In this document: positions 46,261-55,427 of the stretch, piece by piece | Layout of the letters: each line of letters begins with the position of its first letter | How positions within the stretch are numbered: the first letter of the stretch is position 1 | Assembly: GCA_964610205.1 (NCBI GenBank) | Contig: CAZSVI010000001.1 | Span: forward strand, 9,323-73,322 | Origin: CAZSVI01 sp964610205 | Lineage (GTDB): Bacteria; Bacillota; Clostridia; DSM-8532 | Direction: 5' to 3' | Length of the DNA: 64,000 nucleotides | Notes under the pieces: model-generated | Told to the model about the DNA's origin: nothing | Seen by the model: only the letters and a program-made list of their open reading frames with translations | Databases searched by the model: none | Position numbers and translations under genes: made by a program

Positions 46261-48011
46261 CATACTGGTATTTCCGCTATAACATTAAAGCCTCTTTCTC
46301 CATCGGAGCCAAAAGAGATGTTCCCTCCAAATTTGGATACTCTGTCTTCCATTCCGGTTAATCCATAACCTTTTACAATTTCACGGCATCCTTTTCCGTC
46401 ACTAAATATATATAACCTTACTGAATCTTCCTGTACCTTTACAATAATGCTTACCGTTTGTGCTTTCCCATGGCGTATCGCATTCGTAACGGATTCCTGG
46501 CAAATACGATATATTGCCATCAATCTTGCCGCGTCTATCTCCGGTATTTTTTCAGGAATAGTAAATTCTACTTTTGTTTCCGATGTCGCGTTGATTTTTA
46601 CCAAGTGATTCATCCATTCAACCAGGTTTGTTCCTTTAAATGAATCTACGCATGCGCCTTTCAGGCAATTCCGGATGTCATTTAAAGCAAGCCTGGAGAG
46701 TTCAATGCTTTTATCCATCTCATCCCATATTTCCTGCTGCTCTTTGTAAAGACCGGCTTTTACATTCTCGGCAATAGCTATTAATAGAGTTAACGTATGG
46801 CCTACCGTATCATGAACTTCTCTGCCGAAACGATTCCTTTCCCGGGTAATGGCCAATTCCTCAATTGTCTCGGAAAACTTTTCCATACGCCAGTTTGCTT
46901 CGGTAAGCATCTGATTGGATACAGTAAGCCTCTCATTCGCCTTGGTCAGCAGAATATTTTTGTTTCTAATCTCATCCATCAGGCGCTTTTCCTCCGTACG
47001 ATCTTCTAAAACTATCATTTTACCGGTAGCTGCCTGTCTGAAACCCGTCAAGGTTTTTATTTCAAGATTTATGTTCATGCCTTCAATCTGCACTATCCCC
47101 CTCATCGGATCGCGGAAACAAACCCCTTCCAACGAATCCGCCAATTCTTTCGCACATTTTCCTGAGTCTTTATCCTGAATGTACATTGAAATTCTCCGGT
47201 TGTGATCATAATTTTCCAGCCCAAGTCCCGGAAAAAGTCTCTTTACGGCATCATTAATTCCTACAACAAGGTTTTCATGGTCGATTATAATAATCCCGTC
47301 GGACATATTTTCAACAAAATGTCTTGCCGCTACGGGGAGTAAATTAAGAAATCTTTTCTGATAAACCATCAGACCAAAAAGAACAAGGGTTAATAGTAAA
47401 ACCTGCGCTGTAATATCCAGACCCTTATTTGGAATAATTTCGCAAAGCATAAGCAAATTAGCCGTCATAGGCAATAAAACAGCTATCATTAACCAAACGA
47501 TATCACTTGTGCTCTTTCCTATCTTTCTTTTCATATATATGAAAAAATGAATGGTTCCAATAAAAATACACATATATGATTCTACGGTATGCAGCCAAAA
47601 GACCGGTCCCCGATGAAGCCTGGTCTTAAAAATCACCCCAATATAGAAAAGATGATGCCATTCATTTGTAAGTAAAAAAAGATAGCATATGGCGGGAAAG
47701 CAAATCAAAACCCATTTGAATGCCTTCGCTTCAACCAGCCTCGAATGGGTAATGCAAAGACAAAAATATAACCAGCTTACACCTATGTATACTACTGGCA
47801 GAAACTTCAACTTCAGGGCCAGCATCTCCTGCTCCGGTGTTTGCGACATTAAAAGCAGAATCTCAGTCAAATTCCATAGAAAAAACAAGCCGATACATAC
47901 CATATAACTATATGTACCCTTGAATCTGCTGCCGTTTGAAATAAGGTAAACCAATATGCTTGCTGCCAGAACGGCACAAAAAACCTGTATGAATATGCCT
48001 GCCTGATTCAA
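46260..48011 (-). CDS. Sensor histidine kinase with 7TM N-terminal domain (HisKA_3)
   Basis: 583 residues. The first ~225 form seven membrane helices (7TM histidine-kinase sensor type, e.g. FIQVFCAVLAASILVYLI). A PAS-like domain with HENLVVGINDAVKRLF and a coiled coil (350-385) follow. The HisKA_3 dimerisation domain has the phosphorylated His in FGREVHDTVGHTLTLLIAIA, and the ATPase domain has NAIRHGKA and GYGLTGMEDRV. It phosphorylates the response regulator encoded next. The start is a TTG (48009-48011) seven bases after AAAGGAGG. The signal is unknown. Confidence 0.92.
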   Translation of the reverse strand: MNQAGIFIQVFCAVLAASILVYLISNGSRFKGTYSYMVCIGLFFLWNLTEILLLMSQTPEQEMLALKLKFLPVVYIGVSWLYFCLCITHSRLVEAKAFKWVLICFPAICYLFLLTNEWHHLFYIGVIFKTRLHRGPVFWLHTVESYMCIFIGTIHFFIYMKRKIGKSTSDIVWLMIAVLLPMTANLLMLCEIIPNKGLDITAQVLLLTLVLFGLMVYQKRFLNLLPVAARHFVENMSDGIIIIDHENLVVGINDAVKRLFPGLGLENYDHNRRISMYIQDKDSGKCAKELADSLEGVCFRDPMRGIVQIEGMNINLEIKTLTGFRQAATGKMIVLEDRTEEKRLMDEIRNKNILLTKANERLTVSNQMLTEANWRMEKFSETIEELAITRERNRFGREVHDTVGHTLTLLIAIAENVKAGLYKEQQEIWDEMDKSIELSRLALNDIRNCLKGACVDSFKGTNLVEWMNHLVKINATSETKVEFTIPEKIPEIDAARLMAIYRICQESVTNAIRHGKAQTVSIIVKVQEDSVRLYIFSDGKGCREIVKGYGLTGMEDRVSKFGGNISFGSDGERGFNVIAEIPV

Positions 48012-48074
48012 CTTTTTGCCTCCTTTGCTTCCATCCTGTCTGTTTATAAGTATTCAAGAGAGTTACCTATTTCT

Positions 48075-48818
48075 TTAATCGTTAAATGATAATTTAACCA
48101 ATTCAATTTTACCCCAGACTCCCATGTCCTGACCAATTATAATAACCGTGCCATGAATACCTTTTATTGTTTGAACAAATTTCAAAGCTTTATCTATATC
48201 CCGTGCGCTTTTCACAATATTTCCCGCGGCTGTAGCAGCGGCATCGGCAAGGCAGGCATCCTTTGATACAATTACAGCCGCATCGCTTCGTCCAAAGCTT
48301 AAGGAATGCCCTACTGTGCCCGAGGATGTGCAAATGCTTATGGGCAGATCTTCAGGATATATTTTTATACCTATTTTCCCTGTCAAGGGCGACTGCCCGG
48401 CAAAAATACCCACTATCCTTTCTTTGGTTCCCTCCATATATATGTCGCCGCCGTTTTCTATAATAAGGTCGCGGCTGTATTGCTTCAAATCTTCTGCAAC
48501 ATACCGGCTTATTGCTCCGGCAACAGCGGCCATCGGTCCAACATCGCAAATTTTGGATACCCTGCACATATGATGTATAATTCCGGGTGCATCAGGCAGG
48601 GGTTCCAGCGGCTCCAGACTGTTTAAAAAAACCGGCTGCCTGCGGATATAATCCTCCACCTGCTGCCGGTATTTTATAGTGCTTTCACCCGCCTGTTTTT
48701 TTAAGTTTTGCGTCGCTCCGATACATAAATCCGTCTGTTTCACCTTACTTGTGAAGTAAACCAGAGCTTCTCCCCCGAATACTCTTCTGTAATCCCTTTT
48801 ATTACTGGGAAAATCCAT
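48075..48818 (-). CDS. UPF0280-family protein (ApbE-like fold)
   Basis: 247 residues. It has the conserved RQPVFLNSLEPL, GPMAAVAGAISRYVAEDL and IIENGGDIYME stretches of COG2122/UPF0280 proteins, which are related to FAD:protein FMN transferases. In methanogens and other anaerobes members of this family are linked to homocysteine formation. Here it is third after the DUF39 and NIL-ferredoxin genes, which supports that role (inference from gene order). AGGAGA precedes the ATG. Cytosolic. Confidence 0.85.
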   Translation of the reverse strand: MDFPSNKRDYRRVFGGEALVYFTSKVKQTDLCIGATQNLKKQAGESTIKYRQQVEDYIRRQPVFLNSLEPLEPLPDAPGIIHHMCRVSKICDVGPMAAVAGAISRYVAEDLKQYSRDLIIENGGDIYMEGTKERIVGIFAGQSPLTGKIGIKIYPEDLPISICTSSGTVGHSLSFGRSDAAVIVSKDACLADAAATAAGNIVKSARDIDKALKFVQTIKGIHGTVIIIGQDMGVWGKIELVKLSFND

Positions 48819-48877
48819 TATACTATATCTCCTATGTGTTTTTCAGCCAACCGGGCTGAATACATTTCCTCAACGCG

Positions 48878-48916
48878 GCCTGTACACTCTAATAATGTAC
48901 TTTACAGGCCATCCGC
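48878..48916. other. Intergenic hairpin between NIL-ferredoxin and UPF0280 genes
   Basis: CGCGGCCTGTACA pairs with TGTAAAGTACA-flanked GGCCATCCGCG in an imperfect stem of about 12 bp. It lies in the 132-base gap and may reduce read-through or protect the upstream mRNA. Confidence 0.45.
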
Positions 48917-48950
48917 GGGAGGGCATCTTTAAGCCTGGTTATAGCGAGGC

Positions 48951-49373
48951 TTATAGCTCGTTTTCCCTATGATCCATATGCATCACACCCAATGGGCACG
49001 CCTTTACACACAGACCGCAGACAAGGCATTTTTCCTTATCGAAGGTTAAAATATACTCCGGCGCTTTAATTGTTAAAGCACGGGAGGGACAAACCGAAGT
49101 ACAGGCGCCGCAGTGGATACACTTATCCTCCTGCCATGTAAGCATACCATTAAAAATATGGCAGGATACCCCCTGCTCCTCAATAAAGCTGAGAGCTCCA
49201 TCAATGTTTTTCTGTTCCCCTGTAAGCTCAACAATCAGTTTCCCGGTCTTGTTCAGTCGAATATCAGCGTGAAGAATATTAGCCTCAAGCTCATATTTTC
49301 TAACCAGAATGGTCATCAAGGGAAAAGTTACCTTTGCAGGAGGAAATGTAAGGCTTACCTTTATTGTTATCAT
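48951..49373 (-). CDS. NIL-domain 4Fe-4S ferredoxin
   Basis: 140 residues. The N-terminal NIL domain (about 1-75; ligand-binding ferredoxin-like fold found in methionine transporters) precedes two 4Fe-4S motifs, CIHCGACTSVCPSRAL and CLVCGLCVKACPLGVM. In Methanosarcina, a NIL-ferredoxin and a DUF39 protein together are needed to make homocysteine from aspartate semialdehyde. The gene starts two bases after the DUF39 stop, with GGGGGAA as ribosome site inside the DUF39 3' end, so the two are coupled. Confidence 0.92.
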   Translation of the reverse strand: MITIKVSLTFPPAKVTFPLMTILVRKYELEANILHADIRLNKTGKLIVELTGEQKNIDGALSFIEEQGVSCHIFNGMLTWQEDKCIHCGACTSVCPSRALTIKAPEYILTFDKEKCLVCGLCVKACPLGVMHMDHRENEL

Positions 49374-49375
49374 TC

Positions 49376-50530
49376 TTAATTCCCCCTTATATCCAATTTA
49401 TTCAGAGGTTCACTTTCTTTTGGCAATAGTTCTACAGGCTTTGTTAAGAGAAATTCTCCTTTTTGAACCTGATTTTTTAATACATCAGCGATTTCTCTTG
49501 ACACCTTCATACTTGATAAAGGAGCTGTTGGAACCTTTTTACCATTAATCGTTACTAAGCCGCTGCGCAGCTCCTGATATGAAACCCGCTGTGTGAATGA
49601 TGTACTGCCGCTTTTATCTATTATATTCGTATATATATCCTTGTCAGAAACCGCTGTTTTAGAGGCCATGTCCTCATCCAATATCGGAATGGGTATTCCC
49701 ACACCGACAAATAATGTTACTCCGTATTTCTCATATACGGCGGCTCGAACATATTTTGTTGTCATTTTTCTAAGATCTCCTATCAAGGCCAGAGTTCCGG
49801 CGAGGTTCACCGGTGTCCCGTTGTCCGTACGCTCCTGCCCTGGATAGTGCTGTGTTCCCTGGAAGGCTACATAACCCTGAGCCCCTCCGATAAAAACCCG
49901 TGTTCCGATTCCGATTGTACGGTACTCGGGATCATTCAAAAGAGGACTGAGCTGTCCCGATGTACAGTACGTTACATTGCCAAACTGAGGCAAAAGTGTT
50001 CCCATATATGTATATATGGTTTTATCCGTGGAATTGGTGCCGGCGGGATAATTCTGATAACAGTTCCTCGGGTTAAACATATAAGCCTGGTTAACATTAT
50101 TCTTATTAACAGTGGTTGTAATCTCTTTTCTGGGATAACAATCCGTTCCGCAGCTTTCAGCATAAAGCCTGATGTCCTTGCCATCTATAAAATCCTGAAT
50201 AACATGAGCACCGCCATAAGCCATACCCTGACTCTCGGAAAGCTCGGTAGCTCCGATGTATGCGTCAACTGCCGCAATACCGGCATAGGCCATAACATCG
50301 TTAAGCCATACTCTGGTCATTCTAATAGGCGGACTTGAATGGCCAAAATTAATGAACACGCCGCTGGAACACATAGGGCTGAAAGTTCCGGTGGTTACTA
50401 CATCAACCATCTGTGCTGCTTTTTTGGCGCCATTGTCTTCCACTATCTCAATCATTTCCTCGGCAGTGACAACAACCGCTTTTCCCTTACTGATTTTCTC
50501 GTTGATTTCGTCAACTGTTTTAAAAGACAT
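49376..50530 (-). CDS. Homocysteine biosynthesis protein (DUF39)
   Basis: 384 residues. Typical DUF39 stretches: GTFSPMCSSGVFINFGHSSP, IDAYIGATELSESQGMAYGG-like VDAYIGATELSESQ, YGGAHVIQDFIDGKDIRLYA with GTDCYPR, and GTRVFIGGAQGYVAFQGTQH. These conserved Cys residues (MCSSG, GTDCYPR) are candidates for persulfide chemistry. The family inserts sulfide into aspartate semialdehyde to form homocysteine in anaerobes. First gene of the operon with NIL-ferredoxin, with its own promoter at 50614-50641. Confidence 0.93.
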   Translation of the reverse strand: MSFKTVDEINEKISKGKAVVVTAEEMIEIVEDNGAKKAAQMVDVVTTGTFSPMCSSGVFINFGHSSPPIRMTRVWLNDVMAYAGIAAVDAYIGATELSESQGMAYGGAHVIQDFIDGKDIRLYAESCGTDCYPRKEITTTVNKNNVNQAYMFNPRNCYQNYPAGTNSTDKTIYTYMGTLLPQFGNVTYCTSGQLSPLLNDPEYRTIGIGTRVFIGGAQGYVAFQGTQHYPGQERTDNGTPVNLAGTLALIGDLRKMTTKYVRAAVYEKYGVTLFVGVGIPIPILDEDMASKTAVSDKDIYTNIIDKSGSTSFTQRVSYQELRSGLVTINGKKVPTAPLSSMKVSREIADVLKNQVQKGEFLLTKPVELLPKESEPLNKLDIRGN

Positions 50531-50613
50531 GTCAATCGCTCCTATAATCTCTCTGCTTGTGCAAAGGATTATTATTTTCTAAAATAACCGCCCGATTTAA
50601 ACCGGGTAATCCT

Positions 50614-50641
50614 ATTATACCAATTTCTTTTTATTTTGCAA
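50614..50641 (-). promoter_or_regulatory. Predicted promoter of the DUF39 operon, with leader hairpin
   Basis: On the minus strand TTGCAA (50636-50641), 16 bases, TATAAT (50614-50619). The leader has a hairpin CCCGGTTTAAATCGGG (50591-50606). I see no SAM riboswitch. Confidence 0.6.
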
Positions 50642-50743
50642 CAAATGATATGATGTTAACTGAAAAATCCGAATCATGCTCAACGGAAGGCATGCTTTTA
50701 ACCCCCGGACAATAATCCGGTGAGCATCACAGAATACGGCTTA

Positions 50744-51376
50744 TTATTCCTTGTTTCCATCTCCAACCACATACGGGCATAAAATTCCGCGGCTTACCAA
50801 TTCGCCCTCCAACTGCAAGGCATCCTTAAAAACAATTCCTTCCATGCCAAGTTCTTCAGCTGCCGTTACGTTTTTTAATGTATCATCAATAAAAAGGCAC
50901 TCACAGGCGGTAAGTGAAAAAGCATCCGCAAGTTTTTGGTAAATTGCTGTTTCAGGCTTAATCAACCCGGCATGGGATGAAATCAGAATTCCATCAAAAT
51001 TCGTGAAAAACGCATACTCCCGGCAGATTTTCTCAAATGCCCGTTTATGAAAGTTTGACAAAAGGAATAAGGGATATTCAAGTTCTTTCAACTTGCAAAA
51101 TATCCGCAGCACATCTTCATCAGGTTTAAGGATTTCAACCCAGTTCGTCAGGAGGTATTGTATTTCATCCGGATATGGAGCTTCCTTTACCATGCATTCA
51201 AATGCCTGTTCTTCATTAATGCTTCCCCTGTCCAGATCAAGCCAGCTTTTGCTTCCAAAAACCGCACGGTAAAGATGTGAGGCTTTTTCTCCTTCTCCAT
51301 ACAGTGTCTCAACATAATCCAGCGGTTCATAGTGAACCATCACCCGTCCCAGATCAAACACTATATTTTTTATCAC
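50744..51376 (-). CDS. HAD-family phosphatase (YihX-like)
   Basis: 210 residues. Motif I is IVFDLGRVMVHYEP, with the nucleophile Asp but Gly at the usual second Asp position, as in YihX alpha-D-glucose-1-phosphate phosphatases. Motif II is LFLLSNFH, motif III has Lys in GLIKPETAIYQKL, and motif IV is CLFIDDTLKNV. A helical cap lies between motifs I and II. The substrate is a small phosphate ester, exact identity unknown. It stands between the dapF end (~110 bases) and the DUF39 promoter. Confidence 0.88.
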   Translation of the reverse strand: MIKNIVFDLGRVMVHYEPLDYVETLYGEGEKASHLYRAVFGSKSWLDLDRGSINEEQAFECMVKEAPYPDEIQYLLTNWVEILKPDEDVLRIFCKLKELEYPLFLLSNFHKRAFEKICREYAFFTNFDGILISSHAGLIKPETAIYQKLADAFSLTACECLFIDDTLKNVTAAEELGMEGIVFKDALQLEGELVSRGILCPYVVGDGNKE

Positions 51377-51488
51377 AGCCTGCCTCCTGTCTTAATAAAA
51401 TTATACCGAATAGTTTTTCACCTCAAAACCACATTCAATAAACCAATTATACCATCGGTATTTTAAAAACCTGTAAAGAACTTTAGAT

Positions 51489-54400
51489 TCATATAAGTAC
51501 TGTTCCGTCAAAAACCTTTTTACACTCTCCGGTCATGTAAACCGCTTCGTCAGTGTAATTTACAATCAGTTCGCCTCCGGGCAGGATAACCTTAACGTCC
51601 TCACCTATGCCGCAATACCCGTTCAGTACGGCGGCAACAACGCAGGCACAGGCGCCCGTGCCGCAGGCAAGTGTTTCACCGCTGCCCCGCTCCCATACTC
51701 GTACTTTTAATGTGTTTTTGTTTATAACCGTGACAAATTCGGCATTTACCCTTTCGGGGAAAAGCGGATCTGTCTCAAATTTCAGCCCTGTGTTTTCAAG
51801 ATCAAGCCCGTCCACCGTATCACAGAACACGACTGCATGGGGATTACCCATGGAAACGCATGTAATGAAATACTCGCTGCCGTCTATATCCACCTTCCTG
51901 TTCACCACTCTGTCTCCCGGTATCCTCACAGGTATTTTAAAGGGATCAAGCACGGCACAGCCCATGTTTACCCTGACAGTTGAAACATAAGAGTTTTGCG
52001 TTGACAGGAAAAGCTCCTTTACCCCGCTTAAGGTTTCGATTTTCATTTTAAGCTTACGTACAATTTTGTTGTCATAAAGATATTTTGCCACACATCGGAT
52101 GGCGTTGCCGCACATTTTACCTTCACTTCCGTCAAGATTGAACATCCGCATTTTCGCGTCCGCCCGAACGGAGGGCAAGATAAGCACAATCCCGTCGCCG
52201 CCGATGCCAAAATGCCTGTCGGACAGAAACACGGACAGGGATTCGGGAGAATTTATCTCCGTGTCAAAGCAGTTGATATAAATGTAATCATTTCCACAAC
52301 CCTGCATTTTAGTGAATTTCAGTTCCATTCTTTCACTCCTTAGATTGTTTATGTCAATAAGTTCGGTGTTAATTTCGCTGTACCGGCTGTACAAGCTGTC
52401 CGCAACAGCATTGGCGGTATCAAGGCTTGTAAGGCATGGAATGTTTAATATGCAAGCTTTCCTGCGTATTTTTACACTATCCCTTACCGGATCTCTTCCT
52501 TTTGTGGAGGTTGAAATGATATAGCTTATCCTACCGCTTTCAAGCAGGGTCATTGTATTGTCATGACAGGCTTCATGGATTTTATTAACCGTCTTAACCG
52601 ATAACCCGGCATCATCCAGAAGCTTTGCAGTACCCCTTGTCGCATATAGAGAAAACCCGAGGGATGCAAATTTTTTTGCTATGTCACTTATTTCGCCTTT
52701 GTCGTTGTCACGGACGGTAATAAGCACACCGCCTTTTTTGTGCATTTTATATCCCGCAGCGACAAGTCCCTTATAAAGAGCCTCCTGCAGGTTTTTTCCC
52801 AGACACAGAACTTCTCCTGTTGACTTCATTTCCGGTCCTAATTGTGTGTCAACGCCGGCCAGCTTTTCAAAGGAAAATACCGGTACTTTAACTGCAGTGT
52901 ATGGAGGAATTTTCGCAACACCCGGTTTTAAACCCATACTGCAAAGCGTCTCCCCGAGACTCACCCTTGTCGCAAGCTCACACATCATAATACCCGTAAC
53001 CTTGCTTATATATGGAACCGTACGGGACGCACGCGGATTTACTTCAATTACATAAATTTCATCATGCCACAGAACATACTGGATGTTTACAAGGCCCCTT
53101 ACATCCAGGGCAATACAGATTTTTTTTGTAATTTCAAATATCTTATCCGAAAGAATATCTTCAATATGTGTTGCCGGATATACGGCCATACTATCACCCG
53201 AGTGTATACCTGTACGTTCGATATGTTCCATTATGCCGGGTATCAGCACATCCTTGCCGTCACATATAGCATCAACCTCTATCTCCCTCCCGCTCAGGTA
53301 TTTATCAACAAGAACCGGATTATCCTGCTTTCTGCGAAGTATAATTTTCATGTATTCGCTGATATCTTCATGTGAATATGCGATAATCATATTCTGTCCG
53401 CCGAGAACATAGGAAGGTCGGATTAAAACAGGGTAGCCCAGGCTGTTTGCCGCAGTAAGAGCTTCCTTTTCAGTCATAACTCCAAAACCTTTCGGACGGT
53501 TTATAGCCAGATCCTCAAGCAGCATATCAAAGCGTTTCCTGTCTTCGCATATGTCGATACTGTCGGCTGATGTGCCGATAATAGGGACACCTCTTTCGGC
53601 AAGCTTTTTGGTAAGCTTAATGGCAGTGCCTCCTCCAAAAGCGACAATGACTCCAATGGGTTCTTCCATATCTATAATACTCATAACGTCTTCAATGCAA
53701 AGTGGCTCAAAATAAAGCCTGTCTGCCGTATCAAAGTCTGTTGAAACCGTTTCGGGATTGTTGTTCACAACTATGACTTCATATCCAAGTTTTTTAAGAG
53801 ACCATACACAATGCACACAGGCATAGTCAAATTCTATACCCTGTCCGATTCTGATGGGCCCGGAGCCCAGGACGACAACCCTTTGCCTGGTACTTTTTTC
53901 AATAAAGGGCAGCGCTTCATTTTCACAACCGTTTTCAATTGAATAGAAATAGGGGGTTTGCGCGGCAAATTCACCGCCGCATGTGTCAACCATCTTATAA
54001 ACAAGGGGCATTTTTGGTTTTTTATATCCTGTTAAGTTCTTAAGCTTATAAAGGAACCATCTGTCAATCTTTGTAATATTGCATATTTCTTCAATACTGA
54101 CTCCACGCTTTATCGCTTCATAAACTACAAACAGCCTCTGGTCGGTGGCTGCTTGCAGAAGCGTTTTTAATTCCATATCAGACTTGTTTATAACCTCCGG
54201 TAAGTCAAGGCTTTCAAGCCCTATTTCGGCTCCGCGCACAGCTTTTAAAAGAGCAAGTTCAAATGTATCGGCTATAGCCATAACTTCGCCGGTAGCTTTC
54301 ATCTGAGTGCCCAGATCTTTCTTGGCGTATACAAACTTGTCAAAAGGCCATTTGGGAAATTTAACAGCCACGTAGTCAAGGGTAGGCTCAAAGGCGGCAA

Positions 54401-55427
54401 AGGTCGTTCCCGTTACTGCGTTTACAATTTCATCAAGATTATACCCTATGGCTATTTTTGTAGCGACTTTTGCTATTGGATAACCCGTTGCCTTTGACGC
54501 AAGGGCCGAGGAACGGGAAACCCGTGGATTAACCTCAATTACAGCGTATTCAAAGGAAAGCGGGTTCAGCGCGAACTGGCAGTTGCATCCGCCTTCCACA
54601 CCAAGAGCCTTTATAATATCAAGAGCCGCCGAGCGCAGCATCTGATATTCCCTGTCGGATAGAGTTACCGCCGGGGCTATTACTATACTGTCCCCTGTAT
54701 GTATGCCTACAGGATCAAAGTTTTCCATTGAACATACCGTTATAACATTGCCAGCTCTGTCCCGCATTACCTCAAATTCAATCTCCTTCCACCCTGCCAC
54801 GGACTTTTCTACTAATATCTGGTGGATAGGAGAAAGGGCCAGACCATTCCGCGCAACCTCCCTTAGCCCCTCCTCATCTTTCACAATGCCGCCGCCGGTT
54901 CCGCCAAGGGTAAACGCCGGGCGTATGATAACCGGATATCCGTTTTCCGCCGCAAACGCCAACGCCGTTTCCGTATCCGTGGCGATAACCGAAGGGATAA
55001 CAGGCTGACCAACAGACTGCATTGTTTCTTTAAAAATCTGTCTGTCCTCGGCCATGTCTATTGTTTCCGGAGAACTGCCCAGCAGACGGACATTCATTTT
55101 TTTAAGAAAGCCTTCCCTGGCAAGCTGCATACACAATGTCAGCCCTGTTTGACCGCCAAGCCCGGATAAAATACTGTCGGGATACTCCTTTTCAATTATT
55201 CTTTTTACGGTTGTTAGGGTAAGGGGTTCAATATATATTTTGTCGGCACTATTCTTGTCGGTCATGATTGTAGCAGGATTTGAATTTATCAGCACGATTT
55301 CTATCCCATCATCCCGCAGAACTCTGCAGGCCTGTGTTCCCGCATAATCAAATTCAGCCGCCTGACCTATTACAATAGGCCCCGAACCAATCACCAGAAC
55401 TTTTTTTATGCTCCTATCCAGCGGCAT
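51489..55427 (-). CDS. carB-dapF: Carbamoyl-phosphate synthase large chain fused in frame to diaminopimelate epimerase
   Basis: One open frame of 1312 codons. Residues 1-1033 are CarB: first half VLVIGSGPIVIGQAAEFDYA with its ATP-grasp, second half VVVLGSGPIRIGQGIEFDYA with the second ATP-grasp, and an allosteric MGS domain from about 895. Residues 1034-1312 are a full 279-residue DapF starting MELKFTKMQGCGNDYIYINC, with catalytic Cys in EGKMCGNAIRCVAKYL and in ETLACGTGACACVVAA. No stop separates them. AAGGAG stands seven bases before the internal ATG (52326-52328), so DapF could also be made alone. CarB makes carbamoyl phosphate for arginine and pyrimidines; DapF makes meso-diaminopimelate. 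CarB overlaps carA by 14 bases. Confidence 0.93.
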   Translation of the reverse strand: MPLDRSIKKVLVIGSGPIVIGQAAEFDYAGTQACRVLRDDGIEIVLINSNPATIMTDKNSADKIYIEPLTLTTVKRIIEKEYPDSILSGLGGQTGLTLCMQLAREGFLKKMNVRLLGSSPETIDMAEDRQIFKETMQSVGQPVIPSVIATDTETALAFAAENGYPVIIRPAFTLGGTGGGIVKDEEGLREVARNGLALSPIHQILVEKSVAGWKEIEFEVMRDRAGNVITVCSMENFDPVGIHTGDSIVIAPAVTLSDREYQMLRSAALDIIKALGVEGGCNCQFALNPLSFEYAVIEVNPRVSRSSALASKATGYPIAKVATKIAIGYNLDEIVNAVTGTTFAAFEPTLDYVAVKFPKWPFDKFVYAKKDLGTQMKATGEVMAIADTFELALLKAVRGAEIGLESLDLPEVINKSDMELKTLLQAATDQRLFVVYEAIKRGVSIEEICNITKIDRWFLYKLKNLTGYKKPKMPLVYKMVDTCGGEFAAQTPYFYSIENGCENEALPFIEKSTRQRVVVLGSGPIRIGQGIEFDYACVHCVWSLKKLGYEVIVVNNNPETVSTDFDTADRLYFEPLCIEDVMSIIDMEEPIGVIVAFGGGTAIKLTKKLAERGVPIIGTSADSIDICEDRKRFDMLLEDLAINRPKGFGVMTEKEALTAANSLGYPVLIRPSYVLGGQNMIIAYSHEDISEYMKIILRRKQDNPVLVDKYLSGREIEVDAICDGKDVLIPGIMEHIERTGIHSGDSMAVYPATHIEDILSDKIFEITKKICIALDVRGLVNIQYVLWHDEIYVIEVNPRASRTVPYISKVTGIMMCELATRVSLGETLCSMGLKPGVAKIPPYTAVKVPVFSFEKLAGVDTQLGPEMKSTGEVLCLGKNLQEALYKGLVAAGYKMHKKGGVLITVRDNDKGEISDIAKKFASLGFSLYATRGTAKLLDDAGLSVKTVNKIHEACHDNTMTLLESGRISYIISTSTKGRDPVRDSVKIRRKACILNIPCLTSLDTANAVADSLYSRYSEINTELIDINNLRSERMELKFTKMQGCGNDYIYINCFDTEINSPESLSVFLSDRHFGIGGDGIVLILPSVRADAKMRMFNLDGSEGKMCGNAIRCVAKYLYDNKIVRKLKMKIETLSGVKELFLSTQNSYVSTVRVNMGCAVLDPFKIPVRIPGDRVVNRKVDIDGSEYFITCVSMGNPHAVVFCDTVDGLDLENTGLKFETDPLFPERVNAEFVTVINKNTLKVRVWERGSGETLACGTGACACVVAAVLNGYCGIGEDVKVILPGGELIVNYTDEAVYMTGECKKVFDGTVLI

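Noticed and set aside
50531..50743. SAM riboswitch before the homocysteine cluster
   Set aside because: Only a short CCCGG/TCGGG-type hairpin is present; the conserved SAM-I core was not seen.
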